Of a stretch of DNA of 64,000 bases, positions 46,337 through 56,325 are shown piece after piece. This DNA comes from Dasypus novemcinctus. Lineage: Eukaryota > Chordata > Mammalia > Cingulata > Dasypodidae. The stretch is from the NCBI RefSeq assembly GCF_030445035.2, contig NC_080680.1, forward strand, positions 95,361,157 through 95,425,156. Direction: 5' to 3'. A model generated the notes under the pieces. The model saw nothing but the letters and a program-made list of their open reading frames with translations, did not search any database and was not told where the DNA came from. How positions within the stretch are numbered: the stretch's first letter is position 1; each line of letters begins with the position of its first letter. Position numbers and translations under genes: made by a program.

Positions 46337-47705
46337 TTCTCTTTAGTTTAGGGCTTCCTGCCCTTTCTCCTTTCCTGGTTGTGCAGTAGGAGCCAAGGAT
46401 ATAGTTGGTGCTATGAGCTGTGGAGGCTCAAGCTGCCTTCATTGCCCCAGGGACCGATGAAGCTTCTCCCAACTTTCTTCTTTTCCTGGGGTAGGACAGA
46501 GTCACAGCTGTGTGGAATAATCCAAGTTGTGCAGGACTAGACTGTAGTTGCCCAGAGAGACTGATGAGGCTTCACACTCTTTCTCCCCTGCCTGGAGCAG
46601 GGATGGAGTTGCCGGTATGGACAATAATCTATGCAGTGCAGGTCCAAGATGACCACAGTTGCCCTGGTAGACTTCAGGTTATTCAGTCTGTGTCAGCCAA
46701 AGTTACCTGCACTTACCTAGATAGGCTGTTGCAGGGCCTGCCAGCCTTCTCCCTGCCAGAGGTGGGGCTGAAGCCTAGGCTAGGGCTGAGGGCCAATCTG
46801 GGTGGAAAAACTGGCTCCTACCATCCCTGTGAATTTTGGTCCTGGCTTCCCCTAGGCTGGGGGCAGAGTCAAAATGGTGGCCACTGGCCTTCCTCCAACC
46901 CAGGCAGATTCACACCCTAGCTGCTCCCAGGGTTATACCTCAACCAGCCATGTCCACTAATCAGTAGCTAAAATCAGCAGCCAACCTTCTCCTCTTCCCC
47001 TGTTTTTGGGAGATGGAAACTCCAATTCCAGCCATAGAAAGCTCCTGGGGCTGCTTGCACCACTAACGTAGGACAATCACCAGCTTCTGTGACTTTGCCT
47101 GCAATTTCCAAGAGAGGTTGGTGTAGGTCCCCCTAGCCTCCACCCTCCCAGAGGTGGGGTTGGGGCCTAGGCTAGAGCTGCAATCTGACCTGGATAAAAA
47201 GAAGCTGGTCCCCACCAGCACAGTGATTTTCAGTCCACCCTGCTTCCCCTTGTACCAGGTACTGAGTTAAGATGGTGGCTACCAGCCTCTTTCTTACTTG
47301 GACAGGCTCAATTTTAAGCTGTTCTTAGGATTATACTTTAGCCCACTGAATTTACTTATCAGTAACTGAAGTCAATGCCAAACTGTCTCATTTTCCCCTG
47401 TTTTTGGGAGTGGAGCTTTCAATTCCAGCTTCAGAACAACTGAGGTGGCTTGTGCTTTCCATGGAGGATGGGCAAGGGTCTCCATGGCATGGAGCACTCT
47501 ACTTACAAATCTTCTCTGCAGATGGGCAGTCTCCTCCTTCCATTCCTTCAAGGATGTTGCAGGATGCTTGTTTGGTATTTTGGAGCCCCCAAATAGGAGC
47601 TTCAGCTAGTGCCAAATAGCTCTGGGTGTTTACTAACTGCTCTGTAGCAGGAGCTGACTTTAAGAGCTCCTTACTCTGCCACCATCTTACTTGTTGTCCC
47701 TCTCC

Positions 47706-47805
47706 TTTCTTTTTTTTGGTTTTAGCGACTTCCATCTTCCAACTCCTCCCCATGGCTTTCTCCCTCTGTAAGACCTTCAGTAATTGGATTAAGACCCATC
47801 CTTAT
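47706..47805 (-). mobile_element. MaLR-like LTR, second piece
   Basis: 'CTTCCATCTTCCAACTCC', 'GGCTTTCTCCCTCTGTAAGAC' and 'TGGATTAAGACCCATCC' follow the inner part of MaLR LTRs read in reverse. It is cut at 47805 by an L1 tail and resumes at 48339. Confidence 0.55.
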
Positions 47806-48326
47806 ACATCACCATCACAGGGTCCACAGGATGGAGGAATAAAATATGTATTAGAGTGGGTTTATTGGTATTCTACTATAGAACTATTGTGACTAGCAAT
47901 GGAAGGAATTGTATCATTGATGTGGAGAAAGTGGCCATGGTAGTTGCTGAGCACAGGGAGAGGGAAGAAGAGATGTGATGTGGGGACATTTTTGGGTCTT
48001 GGAGTTGTCCTAAATGATATTTCAGGGACAGATGCTGGACACTATATATCCTGCCATAAACCACTGATTTTACTGGGGGACAGTGTAAACTATAATGTAA
48101 ACTATAATCCATGCAGTGCAGCAGTGCTCCAAAATGTATTAACCAAATGCAATGAATGTGCCACAGTGATGAAAGAAGTGTTGATTGGGGAGGAGAGGGA
48201 TACGGTGGGATATATGGGAACCTCTTATACTTTTTTAATGTAATATTTTTTTGTGATCAATGTATATTTAAAAAAAAGACAATTAAAAAAAAGAAATGCG
48301 TACACACACACACAAACACACACAAA
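47806..48326 (+). mobile_element. 5'-truncated L1 tail with 12-bp target duplication
   Basis: This plus-strand L1 3' UTR ends in A-rich sequence followed by a (CA)n stretch (48301-48326). ACCCATCCTTAT is repeated exactly at 47794-47805 and 48327-48338. It interrupts the MaLR LTR piece, whose sequence is continuous when the insertion is removed. Confidence 0.9.
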
Positions 48327-48338
48327 ACCCATCCTTAT

Positions 48339-48475
48339 TAGCTGGCTGCAACTAATCTACAAATAACATCTTGAAAGGGCCTGTTGACAATGGATGCACA
48401 CTTATAGGAATCAGATGATGACCAAGAGCATGTTATTCCTGGAATGCATAATTCAACCTACCATATACCTTCATT
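48339..48475 (-). mobile_element. MaLR-like LTR, third piece
   Basis: 'AACTAATCTACAAATAACATC', 'CTGTTGACAATGGATGCACAC' and 'ATAATTCAACCTACCATA' give the LTR start read in reverse. Confidence 0.55.
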
Positions 48476-48675
48476 TTGTTGGCATCTTCCTCCTATTATT
48501 TGGTTTTTGACACTTGTAGTTACATTAATTTTATCTCTTAAATTAGTTTTCATTTTTACATTTTTTTGCCTTTTCTAAGTTTCTTTTAGGTAAATTCCCC
48601 AAAAATCTGACCTTCCAACTCAATATTCCTTTACCCTAAATTCTCCTTTTCATGTTTCTCCCATCAGTTACTTTT
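48476..48675. other. AT-rich unassigned sequence
   Basis: No recognised feature. It ends in 'CATCAGTTACTTT', a possible left target repeat of the next SINE. Confidence 0.4.
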
Positions 48676-49100
48676 TTTCTTTAAGCAGCTTCAAGTCATT
48701 TTTTAAAAAATATTTTATTTCTCTCCCTTTCCCCCCCCACCCCCCATTGTCTGCCCTCTGTGTTCACTTGCTGTGTGTTCTTCTGTGTTTGCTTGCTCCC
48801 TTGGTGGCACCAAGAAACTGCATCTCTTTTTTGTTGTGTCATCTTACTACATCAGCTCTCCGGGTGTGTGGCGCCACTCCTGGGCAGGCTGTGCTTTTTT
48901 CACATGGGGAGGCTCTCCTTGCAAGGTGCACTCTTTGCACCCCCACGCAAGGGTGTCCCTGAATGGCATGGCACTCCTTACATGTGACAGTTTTGCGTGT
49001 GGACCGGCTCACCACACGGGTCAGGAGGTTCTGTGTATCAAACCCTGGACCCTCCCATATGGTAGGTGGACGCTCTATCAGTTGAGCCACATCTGCTTCC
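48676..49100 (-). mobile_element. tRNA-derived SINE, a second diverged subfamily
   Basis: On the minus strand the head reads GGGAAGCAGATGTGGCTCAAC, differing from the other two SINEs in the A-box region. The B box reads GGTTTGATACA, a diverged form. The GC-rich body and A/T tail are homologous. CATCASTTACTTT (one mismatch) at about 48663 and 49100 is a possible target duplication. The extra sequence between tail and repeat is unexplained. Confidence 0.8.
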
Positions 49101-49189
49101 CATCACTTACTTTCTTTGGCTAAATATTTTATTATTATATGTTTATTTATAAAAATAAAATAAAAAAGTAAAAGAATGACAGAAAAGGA

Positions 49190-49700
49190 AAAAGTGATCA
49201 AAACCATTCAGATTAGAAAGGAGCAAGTAGAACTGTATTCATAGATAACAATAGCAAATTCAACTTCTAAGATTTCTGTAGAAAAGTTGGAAGAATGAAT
49301 AAGTGAATTCAGCAAGATCTCAGGATAGAAGGATAATATGCAAATATCATTTGTATTTTTTTAACAACTCGATTTTATTGTTACATATTAATAAAGGATA
49401 AATCCATCCACAGAGTACAATCAATGCTCTTCGGTATAATCACATATTTGTGCATTCATCACCCCTATCATTCCCAGAACACTTGTAACACATAATTGAA
49501 AAGGAATTATCAATATAATTTACAATCACATCAAAATTTGAAGTATCTTGTGATAAATTCAACAAATATGTGCAGTATCTATGCACTGAAAAGTACAAGA
49601 CAAGGATGTCATTCAACAGTGTACTGAAAGTTCTGGCCAGGACAAAAAAGGCAAGAAAGAAATAAAAGGCATCCAAATTGGATAGAAAAAAATATTTTTC
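49190..49700 (+). mobile_element. L1 ORF2 fragments interrupted by an L1 tail
   Basis: 49200-49350 and 49495-49690 carry plus-strand ORF2 words ('ATTCAGCAAGATCTCAGGATA', 'AAAAGGCATCCAAATTGGA'). About 49355-49490 is a minus-oriented tail ('ATCACATATTTGTGCATTCATC'). The order of ORF2 pieces appears scrambled, so an inversion or two insertions are possible. Confidence 0.6.
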
Positions 49701-49929
49701 TATCATAGCATTAATGTTTTTTTGCTTTACTTTGATATCTATTCTTGTGTCCTTTTGATAAAACCCTCCCTAACTTTTTCAGTATATTATGCAGTATATT
49801 ATATAATAAATCTTTTTCCTCTCTGTGTATACTTTATGCTGTGTACTTTGTTGTTTTGCTTTTGAAATATTTGCATTACTGTTGTCCTGTGAGGTTATTT
49901 CCCATTCTTTATTATTTTTGGCAATTTGG
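49701..49929. other. AT-rich unassigned sequence
   Basis: No recognised feature. Confidence 0.4.
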
Positions 49930-50640
49930 ACTGGGGAAGGGCTAAAAGCAGACATTGTTATCAAGCAAGTACTCACTTCCCAATGCACACAGATGTCAGT
50001 GCAGTGACACCAGGATTTTGAGAAAAGAAAGAGATTTCACTTCAGGGCAGCCACGCAAAGAGGCAGGAGAATAAAAGTTCAAATCTGTCTCCTCTAGTCT
50101 AAAGAGTTTAGGGTTTTTATGGGATTTAAACAAAGGGAGGTGGAGAAAGGAACATTATTTAAGTTGGCATATATGGATTAGTTATGTTTCAGTTATGACT
50201 AATATGGAATGTGCAAGCACAGGCCTGAGAAACCCTTAAAAACTGACAAAAGCCTACTGAGATAAACATAAAATAGCTGCAATAGGTGACTATAAAATGA
50301 GGGCAAACATTTGATTAAGGGTTACAATGGAATGTAAATGGTCAGTTAACATAAGAGAACAAGTGAAGGAATGTAAAAAAGCTAAGCAAATAGGCTATAT
50401 GAGGAAGAGTAAGCATTTGGTTAAAGCAGTGCTGTAAATCCCTCAGTTAGCATAAGATAATAAGTAAAATTACAAGTAAAACTGCTACCCTCAGGTAGTC
50501 TATGTGGATCTTAAGGAGAGGGGTGGGGTGAACCCAAAATGGCAGTACTCCATTAATCAGGAACTACAGTGAAGTTCAGGAAACCTCCTCAAAGTGGCAG
50601 GGACAGGAAATGTTATGGCGAGGTTTGGAATAAAAGTCTG
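49930..50640 (-). mobile_element. ERV1-like solo LTR
   Basis: Read on the minus strand, the region near 50000-50090 gives 'TGAACTTTTATTCTCCTGCC', 'GTGGCTGCCCTGAAGTG', 'AAATCTCTTTCTTTTCTCAAAATCC' in pieces, then 'TGGTGTCACTGCACTGAC'. This resembles the R-U5 end of gammaretrovirus-like (ERV1) LTRs. The left part has no recognised interior, so a solo LTR is likely. Ends and target duplication were not resolved. Confidence 0.5.
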
Positions 50641-51394
50641 TTTTTTTCCATACTCAATTCTAATTTCCTTCTTCCACAACCTCCAGTTTTGGCCATGGTT
50701 CCCAGAACAAGCATTACAACTAATAATGGAAATACCTAGATATCCCTGGGGACAAAACATGAAATGCAAAATCACCAATACACTCTGCATTCACTCCTCC
50801 CATGTTCCTTGGTAATTCCTGTACCTTGGGAAACAAAGTATGATGGTAGGACAATTATTTTTATATTTGTTTCTGAGAAGCAGCCAAGAGAAACATACCC
50901 CAGAGGCCCAGAAACTAGAAATACTTTGGTCACAATTTTCACAAAGGATTTCTAATATCCAACACTGAAATAAGATTTGCTGCTTTCTAGCTGGTTGAGT
51001 GGAACCTGCAACCCCAGGCCCTCTCACCTTTCTATCTTGTTACATGCAGAGAAGATCCATGGATGCTTGATGGTCTGATTCTCAGTGTAAAGTTCCCAGA
51101 GAGGAGAACTGTAAGAACAGAGCTGGTTCATTTGGTGGTGAATGTGATGTGGACCAGATATATATGGTGGGTACTATGAGAAAAGGGATTTCCCTCTGAG
51201 ACCCAAGAGATGCCAGACATAATCCTTTCCTCCTGTCTCTCAGATCATCCTGATTTGAGCAGTGAGAACTACTCCCTTATAGAGTGAATCACCTGTGTTT
51301 GCTTCCTTAAAAGAGAGAGGCTTATCTCAGAGGTGGCCGTGATGCAAGATATTTAACAGCATGGGATTTGTCTTCAGCATACCAGTTTATACTT
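50641..51394. other. Upstream flank of the second receptor, nothing recognised
   Basis: Single-copy-looking sequence. It may contain a leader exon of the receptor, but none is identifiable by eye. Confidence 0.4.
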
Positions 51395-51500
51395 ATTACC
51401 TTCTTTGTGACCTTGCTCAAGTGACTTATTCTCACTGAACCTTGAAAAGTCATCTGTGAAATGCATGTAGTAAAATTTATGAGTACTCATTTAGATGCTG
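51395..51500 (+). repeat. MIR-like fragment
   Basis: 'TTTGTGACCTTGCTCAAGTGAC' in pieces, then 'TTCTCACTGAACCTTGAAAAG' and 'TCATCTGTGAAATGCATG', is the plus-strand MIR core. Confidence 0.65.
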
Positions 51501-51850
51501 CAGTGTATATTGCTTTGGGGTCAATAATGCCAGTTCCTATTGTCTGTATCTTAGGTAAGTTGAGGACTGGAAGACAGGGAATGTGAATCTTAATGATGTG
51601 TAACTAGAGTGGAAGGAACCTGGAATTCCTCTCTTCAACTGGGACCCATCCCCTTCCTTTTATATTTTAATCCTTTGACTGGTTGCTCTCCCTACCCAGG
51701 TGGATTGCTTAGTAGGAAGCTGAATAGGAAGCAGATGGGAATACTAGGGTAGGAGGGTTCAGTGACATGGAACTACAGGCACAATTGAATAGAGTGAGGA
51801 ATGTCTCTATTAGAAAAGGCCAGGACTACCCTTACTATAGTTTTTGCCAT
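51501..51850. other. Proximal upstream flank of the second receptor
   Basis: No repeat recognised. Confidence 0.4.
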
Positions 51851-51871
51851 GTCTCTTTTATATATTTTCAG
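51851..51871 (+). promoter_or_regulatory. Splice acceptor upstream of the receptor ATG
   Basis: TCTTTTATATATTTTCAG ends at 51871, ten bases before the ATG at 51882. This argues that the in-frame upstream Met codons (from 51801) are not used and that the message is spliced to this exon. Confidence 0.6.
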
Positions 51872-51881
51872 AAAGAGTGGC

Positions 51882-52829
51882 ATGGAGAGAAGCAACTGGT
51901 CTAGTATCTCTGAATTCCTTCTCTTAGGTCTTTCTGAGAGACCAGAGCAGCAATCTCTCTTATTTGGCATCTTCCTGAGCATGTACCTGGTCACTGTCAT
52001 AGGAAACCTGCTCATCGCCCTGGCCATTGGATTTGACCCACACCTCCACACCCCCATGTACTTCTTCTTGGCCAACCTCTCTTTTGCTGATGCCTGCTTT
52101 TCTTCCACCACAGTCCCTAAGATGCTGGTGAACATTCAGACACATTGTCAGACTATACCATATGGGGGTTGTTTGGCTCAGATGCATTTTTTCATGATGT
52201 TTGGGGCTCTGGATGACTTCCTCTTGGGAGTGATGGCCTATGACCGCTATGTGGCCATCTGTAGGCCTCTCCACTATGCTACACTAATGAATCCTCATGT
52301 ATACATACTCCTTCTCTCAGCATGCTGGATTCTCACCAACCTTGCTGCCCTCCTACACACCCTGCTCATGGCTAAGCTCTCCTTCTATGCAGACAACACC
52401 ATTCATCACTTCTTCTGTGACTTGGTCCTTCTGCTGCAGCTCTCCTGCTCAGACACCTACATCAACCAGGTAGCTCTGTTCATAGTAGGCTCCATGATAC
52501 TTACTGCCCCCCTCTCACTGATCATCCTGTCATATGCATGCATTATCTCCACCATCTTCAGGGTCCCAACTTCCTCTGGCAGGCAAAAAACCTTTTCCAC
52601 CTGTGGTTCCCATCTCACTGTTGTCTTCCTGTTCTATGGTGCTGCAATTGATGTCTACCTGTGCCCCCCTTCTTCACACTCAGGGGGAAAAGATAGCATT
52701 GCAGCTGTATTTTACACAGTGGTGACCCCCATGTTGAACCCCTTCATCTACAGCTTCAGAAATAAGGATATGAAAAGAACACTGAACAGATTTCTCAGTC
52801 TGAACACACTTTCCTCTCATGGTCTCTAA
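51882..52829 (+). CDS. Olfactory receptor, family 1-like (315 aa), intact
   Basis: This is an odorant receptor GPCR of olfactory neurons. From the chosen Met (position 51882) the frame is 315 residues, the usual length. A longer in-frame start at 51801 would add 27 residues and would lie upstream of the splice acceptor. Visible marks: sequon at Asn5, GN in helix 1, PMYFFLANLSFAD at 58-70, disulphide Cys97 and MAYDRYVAIC around 118-127 with an intact DRY. SY is in helix 5, KTFSTCGSHLTVV in helix 6 and TPMLNPFIYSFRN in helix 7. All family hallmarks are present, so it is probably functional. It shares 'GLSE', 'EQQ' and 'LHTPMY' context with the minus-strand receptor 17 kb away. The two are paralogues in a cluster, in opposite orientation. 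It looks closest to OR1N-type receptors, but the orthologue is not assigned. Confidence 0.95.
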   Translation: MERSNWSSISEFLLLGLSERPEQQSLLFGIFLSMYLVTVIGNLLIALAIGFDPHLHTPMYFFLANLSFADACFSSTTVPKMLVNIQTHCQTIPYGGCLAQMHFFMMFGALDDFLLGVMAYDRYVAICRPLHYATLMNPHVYILLLSACWILTNLAALLHTLLMAKLSFYADNTIHHFFCDLVLLLQLSCSDTYINQVALFIVGSMILTAPLSLIILSYACIISTIFRVPTSSGRQKTFSTCGSHLTVVFLFYGAAIDVYLCPPSSHSGGKDSIAAVFYTVVTPMLNPFIYSFRNKDMKRTLNRFLSLNTLSSHGL

Positions 52830-53499
52830 CCTTAGGTCCATATCTGGAGTTCACACCCTGGGTAGCCCACACAATATAAGCATGTACCATACACTACTGG
52901 TATACTACTATAGTACTACTATACTAGTGGCAGTATAATGAAATGTATTAATAAACTGAATCCTTTATACAACCCTATTAATAAACTAAATCCTAATGCA
53001 ATTTAGGTTGTATTGAACTTTATGACAAGATAAAGTAATTCAGGATGGGTCTCCAACTTCGTTTGAGATCCTGAGCTTATAGTGATCCATGGCTGTTATT
53101 GAAGCTAGACTGATTATTTTGAAGATAGTATCAGTCTATAGTAAAGAATATGGATTGTAGAGATTCTATTGTTGGGGACATGGGTGAGTCTGAAATGGCC
53201 TTGGGGTCAGACTATGGCTGGTTAAGCTAGCCTGTGACAAGAGCCCTCTCGATACTCTGTGGCCCTTTAAATTCTCATTTTGCTGGAATATCTCAAACTA
53301 TTAAAGTTTCCTAAACCTCACATTAAAACCACACCATCCCTGTATCGCCACTCATCAGATATCTGCTCTCTGTAAGAAGGCAATGAATGATATCTGTATA
53401 ATAGATTATCTAACCAGGCTTAGGATCTTCCTAGTTCACTGCTTTGGCATCTCTCTCCTGGACCACTCTGACCAGGGAGAAGAGGAATCAAGGTAATAA
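52830..53499. other. Downstream flank of the receptor
   Basis: It likely includes the receptor 3' UTR (AATAAA-like words near 52950 and 52980). No repeat recognised. Confidence 0.4.
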
Positions 53500-53660
53500 T
53501 GGTCTCGTCCTTAAGGACAGCAAGGAGACAGCATAATATGGTGTAAGTCTTAGATTCAAATGTATGTGTTTTGGTTCTGAGACCTGGACAAGTAGCTTTA
53601 TCTCTTATTCTCAAATTCATCATCTATAAATTGACAATAGAAATGCTTGCCTTGTGAAGT
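53500..53660 (+). repeat. MIR SINE fragment
   Basis: 'GTAAGTCTTAGATTCAAATG', 'GGACAAGTAGCTTTATCTC' and 'ATTCATCATCTATAAATTGAC' follow the plus-strand MIR. Confidence 0.7.
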
Positions 53661-54007
53661 TTAAAAATTTATATTAATTAAAATTTGTTTTGACACAAGA
53701 ACAGAATGTAACTGAAGATAACTTAAAGCATAAACCAAAAAGAAGAGGGGTTTATTGGCTCAGATAACTGGAAACTCCATCCGTACCACATAGCTAGATA
53801 CAAAATCTCAAGCAATATCATCTGAACACTGGTCTTTCTCTGCCTCTGTAATAATGATGTGGAGGCAAAGAGGGCCATCAGCACCACCATGTTCTCAAAG
53901 TTAACCATCAGCGTTAAAAACAAATGGTCTTTTCTGATGGTTACAGAGACAATGAGGTTTTCTAAGGCTTGCAGGAGTCACAGGTCATTTCTAAACCAAA
54001 AACTGTG
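53661..54007. repeat. Old interspersed repeat-like sequence of uncertain family
   Basis: 'GGGGTTTATTGGCTCAGATAACTGG' in pieces and 'GGCAAAGAGGGCCATCAGCA' recall a widespread mammalian repeat, but I cannot name the family. It is the pre-integration site of the provirus. Confidence 0.4.
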
Positions 54008-54013
54008 GCCAAC
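54008..54013. repeat. Target-site duplication, left copy (GCCAAC)
   Basis: Six bases, identical to 62025-62030, directly abut the TG of the 5' LTR. Six is the length produced by betaretroviral integrases. Confidence 0.95.
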
Positions 54014-54412
54014 TGTTGCTGCCTCTTGCCACCCCTCCTCCCCTTTCCAGCCGTCGCTATCTTTCCCGCCAGTCCCACCCATATTGCCAACGTACAATCT
54101 GCCCTCTTCCCCGGTAACTGCTTACCTCGGGGCTGCCCATCAGCTTCAGCCTGTCCACTACTGCCCCGTAACTAGCCCTCCCTCCATCTTACTCCTCCCT
54201 CTCAACCCTATATAACCTAGTGCACTTCCATAATAAAGCAAACCTGTTCTTGCGCTCAAGCGGTTTCCGTGGTTTTTTCCCCAACCGCGCGTCCCCCACG
54301 CCTGGAGAACCAGTGCTCCCTTCAGGAGTACCCCCCGCCAGCGGTTCGGCAGGAGCGAGCCCCCCCCTGACTCTTGGGCCTGAGCGAGGCTAAGCCCTCC
54401 AGCCCGATGGCA
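54014..54412 (+). repeat. 5' LTR (399 bp)
   Basis: Bounded by TG and CA. It has a TATATAA box at 54209-54215 and AATAAA at 54232-54237. The polyadenylation signal lies only about 20 bases after the TATA box, so R must be very short or begin inside it, as in type-D/betaretroviral LTRs. U5 is C-rich ('GCGCGTCCCCCACGCCTGG'). Confidence 0.95.
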
Positions 54413-54414
54413 TT

Positions 54415-54432
54415 TGGCGCCCAACGTGGGGC
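54415..54432 (+). other. Primer-binding site for tRNA-Lys (type 1,2)
   Basis: TGGCGCCCAACGTGGGGC starts two bases after the LTR and is complementary to the 3' end of the tRNA-Lys1,2 class, the primer of type-D betaretroviruses. Confidence 0.9.
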
Positions 54433-54493
54433 TGCTCCTCCCCCGGCCCCTCTCTGCTGCTGCTGCTGCTGTGAATCGGACGGCTCATCCTCT

Positions 54494-54506
54494 TCTCCAG
54501 GTAGGG
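54494..54506 (+). promoter_or_regulatory. Probable leader splice donor for env mRNA
   Basis: CCAG/GTAGGG, with the GT at 54501-54502, lies 38 bases before the gag ATG. It would pair with the acceptor before env at 59550. Confidence 0.6.
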
Positions 54507-54538
54507 ACCCCTCACCATCGTCCCGCCTCTATTTTAAC

Positions 54539-56325
54539 ATGGGTGCCTCTCTATCATCGTGTCAGGCGCCACAAGTTAGGGCCCTCGCTGCCCTGCTCGA
54601 CACCAACGGAGTCCGCGTTTCCCTGTGGCAACTCCAAAAATACTGGGACCTTTTGCTCCCTTTTAATCCATGGCTCGCCACCTGCCAACTCTGGAGCCCA
54701 GATACATACTCTCGACTCATAGATCGAGTCACCTCCGCAATGGAGCATGAGAAACGCTCTTTCCCAACGGGCCTCTTACCTGTTCTCGTTGCCATTCGTG
54801 CCTGTCTCCTTGGCGCCCCATCCGAGACTATTTGTGAGGCTTCTCCCAAGCGGCCTCTAGACTGTGATTCTGATGAGTCCGCCGACACTGACTCTCTGTC
54901 TGACCAACTTGCGGCCGCCCTCGAGCATGAGCCCCCCCATCCCAGCTCCCCGTGGCACACAGAGACCACTCCTGCCACTCCCCAAGATGGCGAACTTCCT
55001 CCTTCTTCCTCCACCTCTGCCCAGGATGGCGCACATCCAGCTTCTTCTTCACCGATGCCCTCTTCCCGCCTCTACCCGCCTCTTCCTGTCCGGTCAGCAT
55101 CCGGCTCCGCCCCGGAAACTGTATGGTCGCCATCTTCCACTAAACCGGAAGCGCCTCCCGCGCCATTTTGTTCACAACCGGATGTGGCTGCTTCGCCATC
55201 TTGGCCGGTGCCCGGAAGGGTCCCGCCGCCATTTTGTTGTTGCCTGGAAGCTGTTAGACCGCCATTTTCTCACCTGTGTTCCGCTTATCCCTTGCCGCCG
55301 CCGTATGGCAATAGCTCTTCACCTGCCCAAGCCGCTGTCCCCGGTGCCACGCCTTCTCAAACCCCCCAGCTGTATCCGCTGAATCCGCAGCCCACGCTGC
55401 AACGGCCGCAACCTGGCTGCCCTTTACAGTGGATGAAGTTAAAACCCTCCGCAAAGCTGTGAAGGAGGATGGAATCAGCAGCCCTTATGCGCAACAGCTC
55501 CTCGAGGAGCTAGGAACCCAGCTCGTTCTCCCATATGACTGGATTTCCCTAGCCCGTGCCGTCCTCACGCCAGGACAATTTATTGAATGGCGCGCTCACT
55601 ACCAGGCGGCTGTTGACCGGCAGGTAATAGAGAATGCCCAAGCCAGCGTCCTGGATCCATCTGACGCATACACGGGGACCAACAATTATGCAGACCCTCG
55701 CTCTTATCTCGAAATCGACCCAGGGTTTTGGCACCGGGTAAAAGTCCTCGTCCAGCGATCGTTCTCTCTAGTTTCCACCAAGCAGCCCACCAAGCTCGCA
55801 CAATTGCTTCAAGACCCCAATGAAACCTTCCCAGCATTCGTCACCCGTGTTCTGGAAGCTTGCCAATGAAAGATCTCCAGCGAGGATGCCCAGTTCGCGC
55901 TGGCCAAAGAGCTTATCATAGACGGATGCCTTGTGCCATTCCGGGCTGTAGTCCTCCCTATACGTGACAAGGCTCTGCATGAGTGGGTCCTTGCCTGCCG
56001 TGACATTGACCCGCAAGTCAAAACGCTCACCGCTGCCTTTGCATCTGCCATGGCTGTTTCATCTACCTCCACTTCCGTCTGCTTTCGATGCGGCCAGCCC
56101 GGCCATTTTGTCCGCGAGTGCTCTCAGCCAGGCCCGGCACCTCACTCCAACCTGCTGTCGCGACGACCAAGGGGCCCTTCTACGCCATGTCCGCGTTGTG
56201 GGAAAGGATATCACTGGGCCCGCGACTGCCGTGCCACCCAAAGTTTTCAGCAGCCTTTAAACTCCCAGTGGGGCAGGCCTCAGCCCCACCCTCAAGAGGC
56301 CCTCAGAAAAATTCCCAAGCTGTAA
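54539..56325 (+). pseudogene. gag: gag (matrix, proline-rich domain, capsid, nucleocapsid), broken
   Basis: The structural polyprotein begins at the ATG at 54539. Met-Gly-Ala-Ser gives a myristoylation signal, followed by a betaretrovirus-like matrix (Trp- and Leu-rich, about 100 residues). A long Ser/Pro-rich segment holds a PPPY late-domain motif at 55295-55306. This first frame ends at 55462. Capsid and nucleocapsid continue in the frame one base back, open from 55315. They contain the major homology region (55810-55863, Gln...Glu...Phe order), a TGA at 55867-55869, and two CX2CX4HX4C zinc knuckles at 56080-56121 and 56188-56229, ending at TAA 56323-56325. So there is one frameshift (between 55315 and about 55400) and one stop. 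An upstream in-frame extension exists from 54374, but it crosses the LTR end and primer site and is not coding. Confidence 0.9.

Larger units (their letters stand above)
43690..47705 (-). mobile_element. Rearranged L1, minus strand, with serial tail modules and internal deletion
   Basis: The 5' end near 47705 reads GGGACAACAAGTAAGATGG on the minus strand, an L1 start. The 5' UTR covers about 46340-47705. A remnant of the ORF1 C-terminus lies at about 45930-46336 and is triplicated there. ORF2 is reduced to a short piece (45566-45820: '[18 protein letters not shown]'). The left part (43715-45400) holds three successive L1 tail modules and one SINE. It interrupts a MaLR LTR: pyrimidine-rich words on both sides (CCTCCCTTTTCTTTTTC and CCTCTCCTTTCTTTTTT) may be the decayed target duplication. 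Confidence 0.6.

Noticed and set aside
51801-51881. 27-residue N-terminal extension of the plus-strand receptor
   Set aside because: It lies before and across a splice acceptor and has no receptor-like sequence. The Met at 51882 aligns with family starts.
54374-54538. N-terminal extension of gag upstream of the Met-Gly start
   Set aside because: The frame is open, but it crosses the end of the 5' LTR and the primer-binding site. The myristoylation-type start at 54539 is the biological one.
54562-55133. Long minus-strand frames inside gag and the proline-rich region
   Set aside because: They are shadows of the GC-rich gag frame and have no protein-like composition.
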